Positions 20,639-31,243 of a stretch of DNA of 47,452 bases are shown here, one piece after another. Origin of the DNA: Patescibacteria group bacterium UBA5194 (GTDB taxonomy: Bacteria > Patescibacteriota > Gracilibacteria > BD1-5 > UBA6164); the NCBI GenBank assembly GCA_002412935.1, contig DHWA01000008.1, forward strand, positions 1 through 47,452. The letters are read 5' to 3'. The notes beneath the pieces are model-generated. The model did no database searches. It was not told where the DNA came from and was given only the letters and a program-made list of their open reading frames with translations. The translations under genes and the position numbers were made by a program. How positions within the stretch are numbered: the first letter of the stretch is position 1; the number at the start of each line of letters is the position of its first letter.

Positions 20639-21079
20639 TTATTTTCAATAAATTTTATTCCAAACTTTTTCTTCTAGCTCTTTCATTATATCATAATCAT
20701 CATCATCTTCGTGATCATATCAAATTATATGTAAAATTGAATGGATAAGTAATTTATAAAACTCTTTTTCTTCTCATAAACCATATTCTAAGCCTTGGGA
20801 TTTTATTTTTTCTTCACAAAATACTAATTCTCAAGCTATATCATCATCTTTTAAAGAATCAAAATCATCATAATAATTAAAACTAAGAACATCTGTTATA
20901 TAATCTTTTTTTCTGTAATTATTATTTAACTCTTGTATAGTTTTTTCATCAACAAAAACTATATTTAAAGTTCAAATTTGTTTTTTTTCTTGAAGCAAAT
21001 CTATAATTTCAAATATAATTTTTACGATTTTTTCATCAAAACTAAAAATTGGAGGATTTATTATTTGATAGTTAAACAT
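20639..21079 (-). CDS. ybeY: endoribonuclease YbeY (rRNA maturation)
   Basis: The product has 146 residues. The metal site HSILHIIGYDHEDDDDYDIM fits the YbeY consensus HGxLHLxGYDHxxxxxxxxM, with three His ligands. Upstream, NYRKKDYITDVLSF matches the conserved N.xYR.KD..TDVLSF line. It is a zinc-dependent endoribonuclease acting in 16S rRNA processing and ribosome quality control. It starts 12 bases after smpB, both minus strand. Length is normal (about 150). Confidence 0.92.
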
Positions 21080-21090
21080 TTGTATAAAAA

Positions 21091-21549
21091 TTAAATATAT
21101 TTTTTCATCATCATTTTAGCCTCTTTATCTAGAGTCCTTTCTTTTAATAATTGTTTTTTATTGTACTCTTTTCTTCACATTACAAGTCATACTTTTAATT
21201 TTATCAAGTTTCATTTTCCATAAATCTCAAGTGGGATAACTGTTTTTCAAGGTTCTTTTGATTTTTCTTTAAGTAAATTTATTATCTTTCTATGTAAAAA
21301 TATCTTTCTATCTACAATTGGTGAAATCAAAGCTTTATTTGAAGAGTTTTCAAATACTCATATATGCATTCACTTAACAACTGCTTCTCAAGTCAAGAAG
21401 CTTATATAAGCTCATTTTAAATTCACATTTCAAGCTCTTATAGATTTTACCTCATATCACTTTAACTCTATTCAAGCCTCATAAGTGTCTATAATCTCAT
21501 AATCAAAATATGCTTTTTTATTTTTAGATATTAGTTTTGTATCATTCAT
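21091..21549 (-). CDS. smpB: SsrA-binding protein SmpB
   Basis: The product has 152 residues. It contains NKKAYFDYEIIDTYEAGIEL then KGYEVKSIRAGNVNLKGAYI (family: N.KA.HDY.I..T.EAGI.L.GTEVKS.R.G..NL..SY), LHRKIINLL and GLVMGRKEYNKKQ. The basic C-terminal tail (KKQLLKERTLDKEAKMMMKK) enters the decoding centre. SmpB delivers tmRNA to stalled ribosomes. Nearly all conserved glycines are TGA-coded. It precedes ybeY in a likely operon. Confidence 0.95.
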
Positions 21550-21635
21550 AATTATAATAATATTGTTTATCTCTTTTTATTACTCCTTAATATGTAACCA
21601 ATTTTAATTAAAAATAAAGAGAATAAAAAAATAAA

Positions 21636-23252
21636 TTAGTTTTTAATACATCTTATACTAAATCCATAGGAACGAGGAAATAAACCAGAGTAAGAAAGAT
21701 TTGTTCAATCAAATATTAAAGCATGAGCATTAAGATCTGCACTTGGATTTCATATATTAGTAGGTGATGATGACCAATAGTATGCATATGTATTTTCCGC
21801 TTGCATAGATCAATTAGATCTATTACGATTACCTGCTTTAGGTAATCTTAAAGTATTCATTATAATTGCTCAGTTTGTTTCTGATAATGATGTTACTATT
21901 CATTGAAATTCAATTATACTTGGTATATGATATCATATTTCGCAAGGTCCTCTTCTCGCTTCATCTGTATTTATTGTATTTCACCATAAATTATCATTTT
22001 TAGGATTAGTCCAATCCCGAGGAGATAATGTTGTGGATATAAAAGTAGTGGAATTATAATATCAACTTGCTGTTCATGGTCAGTATCAAGATGCATCTAT
22101 TATTGTTGAATTTGGAATTAAATTTCAATATAGAGTTCAACCATTGTTTCCCCATTGGAAATAGTATCAATAACTATCGCTTCATGTACCAGATATATTT
22201 GTTCATACATTACAAGCAGCTAATGTATATCATGATTTTATTCAAGTACATACTATTAAATCTTGTGCATTACATGATCCATAAGTTGTTGTTCATATTA
22301 ATATATCTCATATCCTAGAACAATTAATATATAATTGCTCTGTTATTACTGTATTTATTCATATTAATCATCATACATGATTATCTATATAATTTCATAC
22401 TAATATCTGTTGTTCTTCTGGCGTTGTTGCGAATAATATATCTTTTATTGTTGGTTCTGATTGAATTATTGTTGTGTTATATACTGTTTGTAACTTTGTT
22501 ATAAATTGTTGTTGTATTATTCCACTACTTGTAAGAGTTACTAGACTTCAAGTATATACTTCTATAATGTTTGATGGTGGAGCAAATTCAAATCATCCAG
22601 TCATTGTATATCATAGGTTTTTATATGAATCTGGTAGGTTTTGGTAGTTATTGTATACTAGTTTTCTATTATTTATTATACTTTGGAGATTTGAGTCTGT
22701 TAAATCTGCATTGATTATACTTGGTACTGCTAGTATATAATCTATTCATCCTGTTGATACTTTTAATAGTTTTTCATTGTATGTTCATACTACTTTTGCA
22801 GTTGCTGTTTTTGATGTAGCTGCATATATTTGATTTGTTAGTGGTATATCATATGATAATCATCATTCAATTATTGATGATAATTGATATTCTATTTTTG
22901 CATTTGTTATACTATATGTATATTCACTATTTGTTAGTGGATCTGTTGGTTTCTTATTAAGTCTTACTAGGTTTGTTATTACATTATTTCACACTGTTCA
23001 TTGTGTCCGTGCTAATCATCATAAATACGTTATTGGTACTCCATTATCTGGTGTTGGGTAGAATCATTTTTCTGTTATGAATAATTCTAAGTTCTTTTTG
23101 ATACTATTTAAGTCTGCTATTCTTACTCCATCTCTTGCATTTGATGAGTATCATTTGAATGATATAAAAGCTATTGTTCATAGTATGGCTAGGATTGTGA
23201 TTACTACGATTAGTTCTACGAGAGTGAAGGCTTTTTTATGTGTTTTTTTCAT
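21636..23252 (-). CDS. prepilin-FISUMP adhesin (copy 2, AT-rich tail)
   Basis: The product has 538 residues. The first about 300 residues are close to copy 1: prepilin helix AFTLVELIVVITILAILG, then the KKPTDPLTNSEYTYSITNAK block. A BIG2 domain is not evident. The FISUMP part (about 400-538) has YYFQWGNNGG, RRGPCEIGYHIPS, YYWSSS and the ending GFSIRCIKN. Unlike copy 1, the C-terminal codons are AT-rich with no GC island, so it may be an undiversified relative. It lies only 20 bases downstream of a terminator hairpin, with a TATAAT almost adjacent to the start, which suggests a very short or no leader. Confidence 0.88.
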
Positions 23253-23271
23253 AATAAATAATGATTATAAA

Positions 23272-23308
23272 AATAAATAATACTTTACTAGTAAAGTATT
23301 ATTTATTT
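23272..23308 (-). terminator. intrinsic terminator of ahcY, just before pilin copy 2
   Basis: The near-perfect stem AATAATACTTTAC / GTAAAGTATTATT has a T-run on the minus strand. It ends the ahcY transcript but lies about 20 bases before the pilin start. TATAAT (complement of 23264-23269) follows directly and could start a leaderless pilin mRNA. Confidence 0.75.
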
Positions 23309-23398
23309 TTAATTTTTATCAAATCTTTTTATATTTATGAATTGACTTTAATTTTATTTATTTTTTAATCTTTAGTCTTTTTTCTATATTCTTTTATC

Positions 23399-24808
23399 TT
23401 AATATCTATAATGTTCTGGTTTATAAGGTCAATTCACATCAATTCATAAATAATCTGCTTGGTTTTTTGTTAATTTTGTAAGTTTAACTCAGATTTGTTC
23501 AAGGTGAAGTCTAGCAACTTCTTCGTCTAGATATTTTGGAAGTCTGTAAACTCATACTTCATAATCTTTTTGCCATAAATCTATCTGAGCCAAAGTTTGG
23601 TTTGTAAAACTATTACTCATTACAAAGCTAGGATGCCCAGTTGCACAACCTAAGTTTACAAGTCTTCACTCAGCAAGTAAATATATACAATGTCCATCTG
23701 GAAATACATATTTATCAACTTGTGGTTTTATATTGATTTTTTTAATTCAAGGAAATTTATTCAATTTATCTACTTGTATCTCATTATCAAAATGTCCGAT
23801 ATTACAAACTATTGCTTCATCTTTCATATTTGCCATATCTTCTATAGTAATTATATCTAAATTTCATGTTGTAGTTACATATATATTTCATTCTTTTAAA
23901 GCTTCAGTCATAGTTGTTACTTTATATCATTCCATTGCAGCTTGTAATGCACAGATTGGGTCTACTTCAGTTATTATAACTCTAGCCCCATATCATCTCA
24001 TTGACATTGCACATCATTTACCTACATCACCATAACCACAAACTACAACTACTTTTCAAGCAATCATTACATCAGTAGCTCTTTTGATTCAATCAGCAAG
24101 AGATTCTCTACAACCATATAGATTATCAAATTTTGATTTAGTAACTGAGTCATTTACATTTATCGCAGGAACCAATAATTCTCAAGCTTTCATCATCTCA
24201 TAAAGTCTATGAACTCCTGTTGTAGTTTCCTCAGATATTCATTTTAGATCTTTCATTACTGTATGCCATCTATTTGGAGTATCTTTTAATACTTTTTTTA
24301 ATAAATTTAATATAATTCATTCTTCTTCATTTCCTGGAGTTTTATCTAAAACTGTAGCATTATTTTCTGCTTGAAATCATTTGTGCACAAAAAGTGTAGC
24401 ATCTCATCCATCATCAACTATCAAATTTGGTCATAATCATCCTGGAAAACTAAGAGCCTCAAGTGTACACCACCAGTATTCTTCAAGTGTTTCTCATTTC
24501 CAAGCAAATACAGGTACTCAAGTCACTGCAATTGCAGCTGCAGCATGATCTTGAGTGGAAAATATATTACAACTAGCCCATCTTACATCTGCTCATAAAT
24601 CTACAAGAGTTTCAATTAATACTGCAGTTTGTATAGTCATATGAAGAGATCCTGTGATTCTTGCTCAAGCCAAAGGTTTCTGTCAAACATATTTTTTTCT
24701 TAAAGCCATCAATCCTGGCATCTCTTTTTCAGCAGTATCAAGTTCTTTTCTACCATAATCAGCCAAACTCAAATCAGCTACTTTATATTGTCATTCTTTA
24801 AAGTCCAT
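23399..24808 (-). CDS. ahcY: adenosylhomocysteinase (SAH hydrolase)
   Basis: The product has 469 residues, a normal length. The start KVADLSLADYGRKEL, the substrate loop GSLHMTIQTAVLIETL and the NAD+-binding motif CGYGDVGKG all match AhcY. The end NGPYKPEHYRY is the conserved C-terminus (KPDHYRY) whose Lys/Tyr complete the neighbouring active site. It hydrolyses S-adenosylhomocysteine to adenosine and homocysteine, removing the inhibitor of methyltransferases. No other methyl-cycle genes are near. The leader is AT-rich and no SAM/SAH riboswitch is recognisable. Its 3' end is marked by a hairpin. Confidence 0.96.
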
Positions 24809-25035
24809 AAAAAATAATTAATAATTAATAGTGAAAAATTAACAATTAAGGAAATATTTAAAAATCCAAAAATAGAAACTAATTTTTTCATTTGTTTATT
24901 ATATTAAAAAAGTCTAAAATCTTTAATCTATTTGAAAAATATTATTTGACTAAATATATTTTTAAGTCATAAAAATATATTGATTTTAGATATAAAAAAA
25001 GTATTATCTTTAATATTTTAATATTACACTTTCCT

Positions 25036-25440
25036 ATGCACAACGAAATAATAACTTATTATAGCAAAAATCCACCAAACAAGTGAGTTTTGGAAGATTA
25101 TGATGTAGAATTTTGGGAAGAAAATAGAACTTGTGGAGATGATTTAAAAGTATATATAAAAATTAAGTATAACAAGATTGTAGATTGGTCTTTTACTTGA
25201 GATACAGCTATTGTCACAACTGCTTGTGCTTCAATATTTTGAGAAAGTATAATTGATATGGATATAAATGAGATATTGGATTTTGATTACAATTATATAA
25301 GACAATTAATCGAATCCGAACTTTCAGAGAAAAGAAAAAAAGCTTGAGTTCTATGATTACTAACAACAAGAAATGCAATTCATAAGTATTTAAATGATTG
25401 AAAAAAAGATACTTTTGATGATTTAATAGCAGATAATTAA
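25036..25440 (+). CDS. NifU/SufU-like protein lacking two scaffold cysteines
   Basis: The product has 134 residues. NPPNKGVLEDYDVEF and RTCGDDLKVYIKI align with the IscU/SufU N-terminus, including Cys33 in CGD. The second cluster ligand, expected within FTGDTAIVTTACASIFGE at the position of Ala58, is missing, although Cys64 lies six residues later. The third, expected in RKKAGVLG at about the Ala, is also missing. IscU/SufU proteins scaffold Fe-S assembly, so the role here is uncertain. It diverges from ahcY across a 227-base AT-rich spacer in which I see nothing else. A terminator follows. Confidence 0.75.
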
Positions 25441-25468
25441 AAAAATGTTTTTAGCATATATCTACAAA

Positions 25469-25505
25469 AAAACTGTATATTTTAAAAAATATACAGTTTT
25501 TTATT
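25469..25505. terminator. bidirectional terminator
   Basis: AAAACTGTATATTTT / AAAATATACAGTTTT with A- and T-runs lies between the NifU-like gene and the SLH gene, whose 3' ends converge here. Confidence 0.88.
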
Positions 25506-25514
25506 AATTTTACT

Positions 25515-28418
25515 TTATTTTAAACTTAGAGCTTTATCAGCTATTTTAAAAATCCATCATCTTGTAGCAAAAGTATTATAATCAGTAAATCATACTATTA
25601 ACCCTTTATTTACGGAATAATCAACTACTTGTTCTTGCCAATCCTTAGAAATAGAATCATCATAATTATAATCTAAGCCTATAGATTTTATAATCATTTT
25701 TAGAGCTTCTGTCTTTGTTATATTTGCTTCTGGCTTAAAATTAGTATTTCTAGCTAATATATTTTTTTCTACTAAAGGTTCTATACTTAAACAAGCCCAA
25801 GAATTTGGTTTTGCAATACTTAAATCAGAAAAAATATTTTTACATTTAGTCGATTTTTCAAGTCAAGCTAATTTTCTTGCTATATTAGCAATTTCTTGTC
25901 TTAAAACATTTTGTTTTAAATTATATAATTCTGTATTATCACTATGATCAATAATTATTCATTTTGATGCTAAAGTATTTGCAATAACAATTTCTAAATT
26001 TATATCTTCTATATCGTCAACTGTATCAGACTCATTATAGGAAGAAACACTATCTCCATCATCAATAACATTATCACTTGGAGTTCATTCAACTTCTTCT
26101 TCACGAATGACTTCCTCAGAAATATTTCAAGAATCTTCTGGTTCAATTATTTCTTCATTAGTTTCAGGATCTATTATTGCCCAATTTCATGGATTTATAA
26201 TACTAGGTCTTATTACAAAAAATTTATCTTTTAACCATTCAAATTCAGGAATTACTAATACTAAACCCGTATAAAATATTTCTTTTAAATTATGATAAAA
26301 CTTATTATCAGTTGCTTTTAATTGTTTTTGTTCTTCTGTTAATATATATTGTCAATCTACTCAATATCAAGTATGTGCTCATAAAGCAGGTAAATCAATA
26401 GTATATTTAAATATTTCATACCATGGAGTAGATATATCATCACTATTAGAATATATAGATATATCATACCGATAATGTAATCTAGCTCTTGATTTAATAA
26501 AAGAAACTAATTGTGGAATATATTGAAAATCATTTAATATAAGTCCATAATCATTGTATTGTCAAAGTAAATCTTGTTTTAATTCTTGAGTATTTATATT
26601 TCCTTCAAATTCAAGTATTTTTGGAGAAACAGATCTAAATTCCAAATTTTTATTACAATAGCTTGAACTAGAATTTATGGTTTTACAAAAAGCTTTTATA
26701 TATCAATCTATATATGCTTGAAATGATAAATCAGCAAACAATGTTCAACCTCACATTCAAAATTCTTTTTTATAAACTTGTATTCAAAATTCTTTTTCAA
26801 GTAATTTAATTGTATTTATTCATGCAAAAGGTGGTATAAAATCTTTTGATTCATCAATACTATCTAATCACTCAACTCATGTCAATTCTCAAAGTAATGC
26901 CATTAAGTCATATGTTTGATTAAAAATGGTGTTATTAACTAAAACAAGTTTTCAATGAAGATTTGCATAAACTTTAAAAACAAATTCTTTTCAATCAAAA
27001 ACTTGGCTTGGGACTATTCATGCATCAGTATATTGTTGTGCTGTTGCATTTATAGTTTGTACTTGAATTGATGCATTAAATTTTTTAGCACTTGTATTTA
27101 CTCAAGCTTGAATAATAGATTTATTTATATCAATTTTTGCTTTTATAGGGATTCTTATACCAAAACCAAAACCAAAATCAACTCCTACATCTATATCATA
27201 AATTACAACTGACCATTTTTTCCGTCTAGCCTTGAAACTATATTTATATTCATTTCACAGAGTTATACCATTTATCAATATTTTTTCATAAGTTTTATTT
27301 TTTGGATTTAAATATTCGGAAGCCAATTTTTCACAAGCTGTTTTTTCAATAGTAGAAGTATATGATTTACAAATATTTTTTAATGTATCACTTATATTTG
27401 AAGCTTCTTGACTTGCTTGAGCTACTTTTTTAGATATTTTAGAAATTTTATCTATATTTATAAAAATATTATTTATATCTACAGAAGAAATTCTTACCGC
27501 TTCAGGTGATATAATTAAATTATTATAAAAAGTTTTTGATCAAAGTGGATTAACAGGAATTAAAGATATTTCTATTTTTTCTTCTTGTTCTATAACTGAA
27601 TATTCAGATTCATCAAAAAATACATCTTCAATTAATTGATTATCTGAAGTTTTGTAAAATCTTGTTTGAATTATTGTAGAACTAATTCAAAGTTTTGAAG
27701 CCAATATAGTTTTACAAGTAGTATCTTTTAAACAAGCTTCATAAAGATATTTAAATGAATTAGCTTTTTCAAGTCAACTAACATTTTCAAAAATATCTTT
27801 TGAATTAACTAATTCTTGTTTAGTTTGTAAACTTTTAAAAATAGTTGCATTATTTAATTGATAATATTTTTTTATATTTTCAAGTTCTTTTTTTGTTTTA
27901 AATTTAATTTTTATATTACTTGTTAAAACAAGTCTATCTGGCATCATTTCCAATTTAGGATTTTGTACTTCCAATTCTCATATTCATCATACTACAGTTT
28001 TATATTGTTCATATGTATTTTTAGCCAAAGAAGTTTTTTCAAGTGCTTCATTTAAACCTTTTCTATCTAATTTCATAACTAAGAAATCATAATCAGTTCA
28101 AATTGGTTTAATAACAAAATTTTTATTAAAACTAGAATCAATATTCCATGTTTTAAGTACTTTTCACGCATTTATACTTGTAATTCAAGTCAGATATAAA
28201 GTTTCCTTATTTAAAGTAGCTATATTATTAACCAAAAAACTTCATATATTTGATGTAGTTATTATTTTTGGATTATATATTTCTAAATCCTGTGTTAATT
28301 GTAAATTTGTGTTTAATACTGGTGTTAAAGTAGTAAGTGCATATGTTTCAATATATCAAAAAAATAGTGAGAAAATAAATAAGAAACTAACTATTTTTTT
28401 ATAGAAATGTGTTTTCAT
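25515..28418 (-). CDS. SLH-domain cell-surface protein
   Basis: The product has 967 residues. A signal peptide spans residues 1-24 (FYKKIVSFLFIFSLFF). The large middle region (about 30-770) has beta-rich segments and no recognised enzyme domain. Residues about 770-830 form an acidic Glu/Asp/Ser linker. The last about 110 residues are S-layer-homology-like, with IFSDLSIAKPNSWACLSIEP followed by LVEKNILARNTNFKPEANITKTEAL. SLH domains attach proteins to cell-wall polymers. It follows rplA on the minus strand, separated by a terminator, so it is probably its own transcript. Confidence 0.82.
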
Positions 28419-28484
28419 AATAAAATAATTAACAAGTAAAATAATTCCCTTATTTATTATATATAAAATATAAAATATCCAAAT

Positions 28485-28527
28485 AAAAAAACAGCAATGA
28501 TTTTTTAAAATTATTACTGTTTTTTTA
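28485..28527 (-). terminator. terminator after rplA
   Basis: AAAAAACAGCAATGATTTT and AAAATTATTACTGTTTTTT form an imperfect long stem. It lies just downstream of the minus-strand rplA stop. Confidence 0.75.
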
Positions 28528-28554
28528 ATAAATAAATTATACTATTTATTTTTA

Positions 28555-29250
28555 TTATCTTCTAGATATATCCAACTTAATACCAGGTCCCATACAATTA
28601 CATACATAAATAGAATTTATATATTTTCATTTTGCTCAAACTGGTTTTACTTCAAGTATAGTATCTAAAAATTTATTTAAATTAGCTTTTAATTTTTCTT
28701 GACCGAAAGATAATTTACCAAATATAGAATGAACGTTACCTTGTTTATCAGTTTTAAATTCAAATTTTCAAGCCATTATCTCTCTTACTGCTGAAACTAA
28801 GTCATCAGAAACAGTTCAAGTTTTTGGATTAGGCATAAGTCATTTAGGACCAAGAATTCTAGCTATTTTTCACAAATTTCTCATCATAGAAGGAGTAGCC
28901 ACACATACATCAAAATCAATTGCAACTTTTCAAGTAGATATTTCATCAATTAATTCTTCTCATCATACTACAGAAACTCACATACTTTTTAAGTCATCAT
29001 TATTAGCTTTATCACTAAAAACACAAACTTTAACTGTTTTACCAGTTCAATTAGGAAGAGTTATTGTACTTCTAATCATTTGATCTTGATACTTTGGATC
29101 TAAAAACAAATTGAAATGAACTTCAACTGTAGGATCAAAAGTTACAGTATTTGTTTTTTCAAGCATTTCAATAGCTTCTGTAACAGAATAAACCATATCC
29201 TTATTTACAAGCTCTAAAGCTTTTACATATTTTTTACCTCTTTTTTGCAT
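28555..29250 (-). CDS. rplA: ribosomal protein uL1
   Basis: The product has 231 residues, starting MQKRGKKYVKALELVNK. The conserved ILGPKGLMPNPKTGTVSDD is complete and is the defining uL1 motif. FNLFLDPKYQDQMIRSTITL is the family's F..L..D.K..DQ..RG.V.LP line. L1 forms the L1 stalk near the E site and can repress its own mRNA. The usual neighbour rplK is not upstream here, which is a departure from the common L11-L1 pair. Confidence 0.96.
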
Positions 29251-29285
29251 AACATATATTTAAAATAATAAAGGTTTTATCGAGA

Positions 29286-29319
29286 CAAAAAAATCTCTCC
29301 CTTTTTCAGGTAGAGAGAT
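29286..29319 (-). terminator. terminator of the rpsP-khpA-VirB2-like run
   Basis: On the minus strand AATCTCTACCT / AGGGAGAGATT is followed by a T-run. It lies between the VirB2-like stop and the rplA start. Confidence 0.85.
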
Positions 29320-29350
29320 TATATTCAAAAGTATTTAAATGTAAAATTTA

Positions 29351-29779
29351 TTATAAAGAATTTATAAAATCATCTTCTTGGAAATTATCTATACTATTAA
29401 CATTACTATTACTTATTCAAAATATTTTTTTTCATATTTCTTCTATTTTTGAAAAAATAGCTTTAGGTTCTGCATATTTTTGCACATCAAGTCCCAAAAG
29501 TCTAGCTAGAATAGGAAATAAGAAAATAGTGGCAACCATAACAACTAAACCAAAAAATGCATATCTTATAGTATTTATTGCTGGTTTAATCTTATCATCC
29601 TTTCATCAAGAAAGTATTACTAAAACTCATCCCCGCAATATAAATAATACAGTAGTAACAGATGCAAACAATATAAGAATAGATATAGTTAAAAGTAAAA
29701 ACTCTCACAAATCCATAGTATTTCATCAAAAAATAGATGTTGTAGCTCCATTATCAGCATATATAGAATCTACTAACAT
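29351..29779 (-). CDS. VirB2-like T4SS pilin family protein
   Basis: The product has 142 residues. Two hydrophobic segments (about 25-50 and 70-95) flank the polar loop RGGVLVILSGGKDDKIKPAI, which is the typical 'RGG...SGG..(K) .A..TI.YA' pattern of CPR T4SS pilin-like proteins. An amphipathic, acidic C-terminal tail follows. It lies 22 bases downstream of khpA on the minus strand, far from the PrgI/TraC-like cluster. It may be a second such component, perhaps with an export role. Confidence 0.65.
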
Positions 29780-29801
29780 AATTAATAATTTGGTAAAGTA
29801 A

Positions 29802-30038
29802 TTAATCTAAAACTTTTATATTTACTTTTTTATTTAACTTCATTCAAACTAATCTCATTATTGATCTGATTGAATTAATATTATTCCCTCATTTTCATAT
29901 AATTATTCCCATATCTTCTTTGTTTACTGATATAGTAAGCAAAATTCCTAATTCATCTTCTTTTCTTTCTATTTTTATTTCTTCTGGTTTATTAACCATA
30001 TTTTCCAACAAAAATTGTAAAAAGTCTACTTCTTTCAT
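29802..30038 (-). CDS. khpA: KH-domain RNA-binding protein KhpA
   Basis: The product has 78 residues. The KH core GIIIGKGGNNINSIRSIM has the GxxG loop (GKGG) and the helix that contacts RNA. The N-terminal MKEVDFLQFLLENMVNKPEE matches the small KhpA/YlqC family. rpsP-khpA adjacency is common in bacteria, and it is seen here with a 27-base gap. KhpA binds RNA and affects cell envelope genes in other species. Confidence 0.88.
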
Positions 30039-30065
30039 TTTATATTAAGATAAATAATAAAATTT

Positions 30066-30305
30066 TTAAAGTGTTATATTATTGTCTTTCATAAGTTTTT
30101 CAACTTTAGGAGAAAATTGAGTTCATGTAGAAATATATTTTTTAACTTTTTCCATATCTTTAATTTTAAATTCTTTACTCATAGGATCATAAAATCCTAG
30201 AATTTCTTTATATCAAGTCTTAGCTGACTTAGTATGTTCAGTTAAAACAACCTTATAAAAAGGTGTATTTCTCTTTCAAGCTCTAGATAGTCTTATTTTT
30301 AACAT
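30066..30305 (-). CDS. rpsP: ribosomal protein bS16
   Basis: The product has 79 residues starting MLKIRLSRAGKRNTPFYKVV, the family's opening (MVKIRLKR.G.KK.PFYRIV). ILGFYDP is the conserved ...LG.YDP. Its partner khpA follows. It belongs to the early-assembly set of 30S proteins. Length is normal. Confidence 0.95.
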
Positions 30306-30398
30306 AGATTATAATTAATTAATAATTAACAATTAATAATTAACAATTAATGATTTTTCCTTAATTATTCATTATTAATTGTTCATTGTTTATTTAAA

Positions 30399-30485
30399 TG
30401 GTGCCCGGGGCGGGAATCGAACCCGCACCCTAATGAAAGAACAGGATTTTAAGTCCTGCGTGTCTACCAATTCCACCACCCGGGC
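30399..30485 (-). tRNA. tRNA-Leu (anticodon TAA)
   Basis: Read on the minus strand: acceptor GCCCGGG pairs with CCCGGGC, anticodon loop CTTAAAA and T-loop GGTTCGATT. A long variable arm of class II type is present and CCA is encoded. It stands alone between rpmB and rpsP. Confidence 0.95.
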
Positions 30486-30562
30486 AAGTAGACTAAAGAT
30501 TAAAGAATAAAGATGAAAATAATTTAATAAAATTTTTAGTCTTTATTCTTTAAATTTTTAGC

Positions 30563-30760
30563 TTATATTATTCATTTTTTCTTTAAAGTTCTTATTCAAG
30601 CAGCAGAAACTCTTATCCTATAAATTATTCAACTAATAGGATCTTTTATCTTTTTATAAAAAAGATTTGGGTAAAATTTTCTTTTAGTAGCTCTCATTGA
30701 GTGACTTCTTTTATTTCAAACACTTGTTTTTTTTCAAGTTATTTCACAAACTCTAGACAT
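30563..30760 (-). CDS. rpmB: ribosomal protein bL28
   Basis: The product has 65 residues starting MSRVCEITGKKTSVGNKRSH, the L28 opening (MS..C.ITGK....GN.VSHS). RATKRKFYPNL is the following R.W.PNLQ-like block, and SAAGIRTLKKKGI is the conserved end. All glycines are TGA. It lies between rpsJ and tRNA-Leu, in one long minus-strand run. Confidence 0.94.
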
Positions 30761-30835
30761 AATTTTCAATATAAAATATAAAATATAAGATGTTTCATTA
30801 CTTTCTATTTGTAATGAAAGTATTTTTAATTACCA

Positions 30836-31153
30836 TTAGGCTTTTATTTCAATACCAACTCAACTTGGAATATTTAGATTTTGTAACATTTCTAATGTTT
30901 TTGGTGTTGGTTCTTGGATATCAATAATTCTCTTATGTCTTCTTATCTCAAATTGTTCTCTTGCATCTTTGTTTACAAAAGTTGATCTATTTACAGTTAT
31001 TTTTTCTATTCTAGTTGGTAGGGGAATAGGTCAAACAACTATAGCTCAAGAATCCTTTGCTATTATAACTATTTTTTTCACAGCTTCATCCAAGATCTTG
31101 TGATCGAAAGATTTTACACTAATTCTTATCTTTTGAGAAATTTTTTTATTCAT
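30836..31153 (-). CDS. rpsJ: ribosomal protein uS10
   Basis: The product has 105 residues. QKIRISVKSFDHKILDEAVK, GPIPLPTRIEKITVNRS and REQFEIRRHKRIIDI are all conserved S10 segments. It sits after tuf, the common tuf-rpsJ order that usually leads into the S10 ribosomal operon. Here it is followed by rpmB, so the remainder of S10 is elsewhere. It is also a transcription antitermination factor (NusE) in other bacteria. Confidence 0.96.
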
Positions 31154-31194
31154 TTTAAATATAATAAAAATTAAATTTTAAATACAGACTAATT

Positions 31195-31231
31195 TTCAAG
31201 TCTCTCAATCAATAAGAGAGAAAGACTTGAT
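31195..31231 (-). promoter_or_regulatory. hairpin between tuf and rpsJ
   Basis: CAAGTCTCTC at 31198-31207 pairs with GAGAGAAAGACTTG (31217-31230), with an internal AA mismatch. No T-run follows on the minus strand, so it is more likely an RNA processing or stability hairpin than a terminator. Confidence 0.5.
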
Positions 31232-31243
31232 TTTAATTAATAT

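Noticed and set aside
24809..25035. SAH or SAM riboswitch upstream of ahcY
   Set aside because: The spacer is AT-rich and has no recognisable riboswitch motif or GC-rich stem set.
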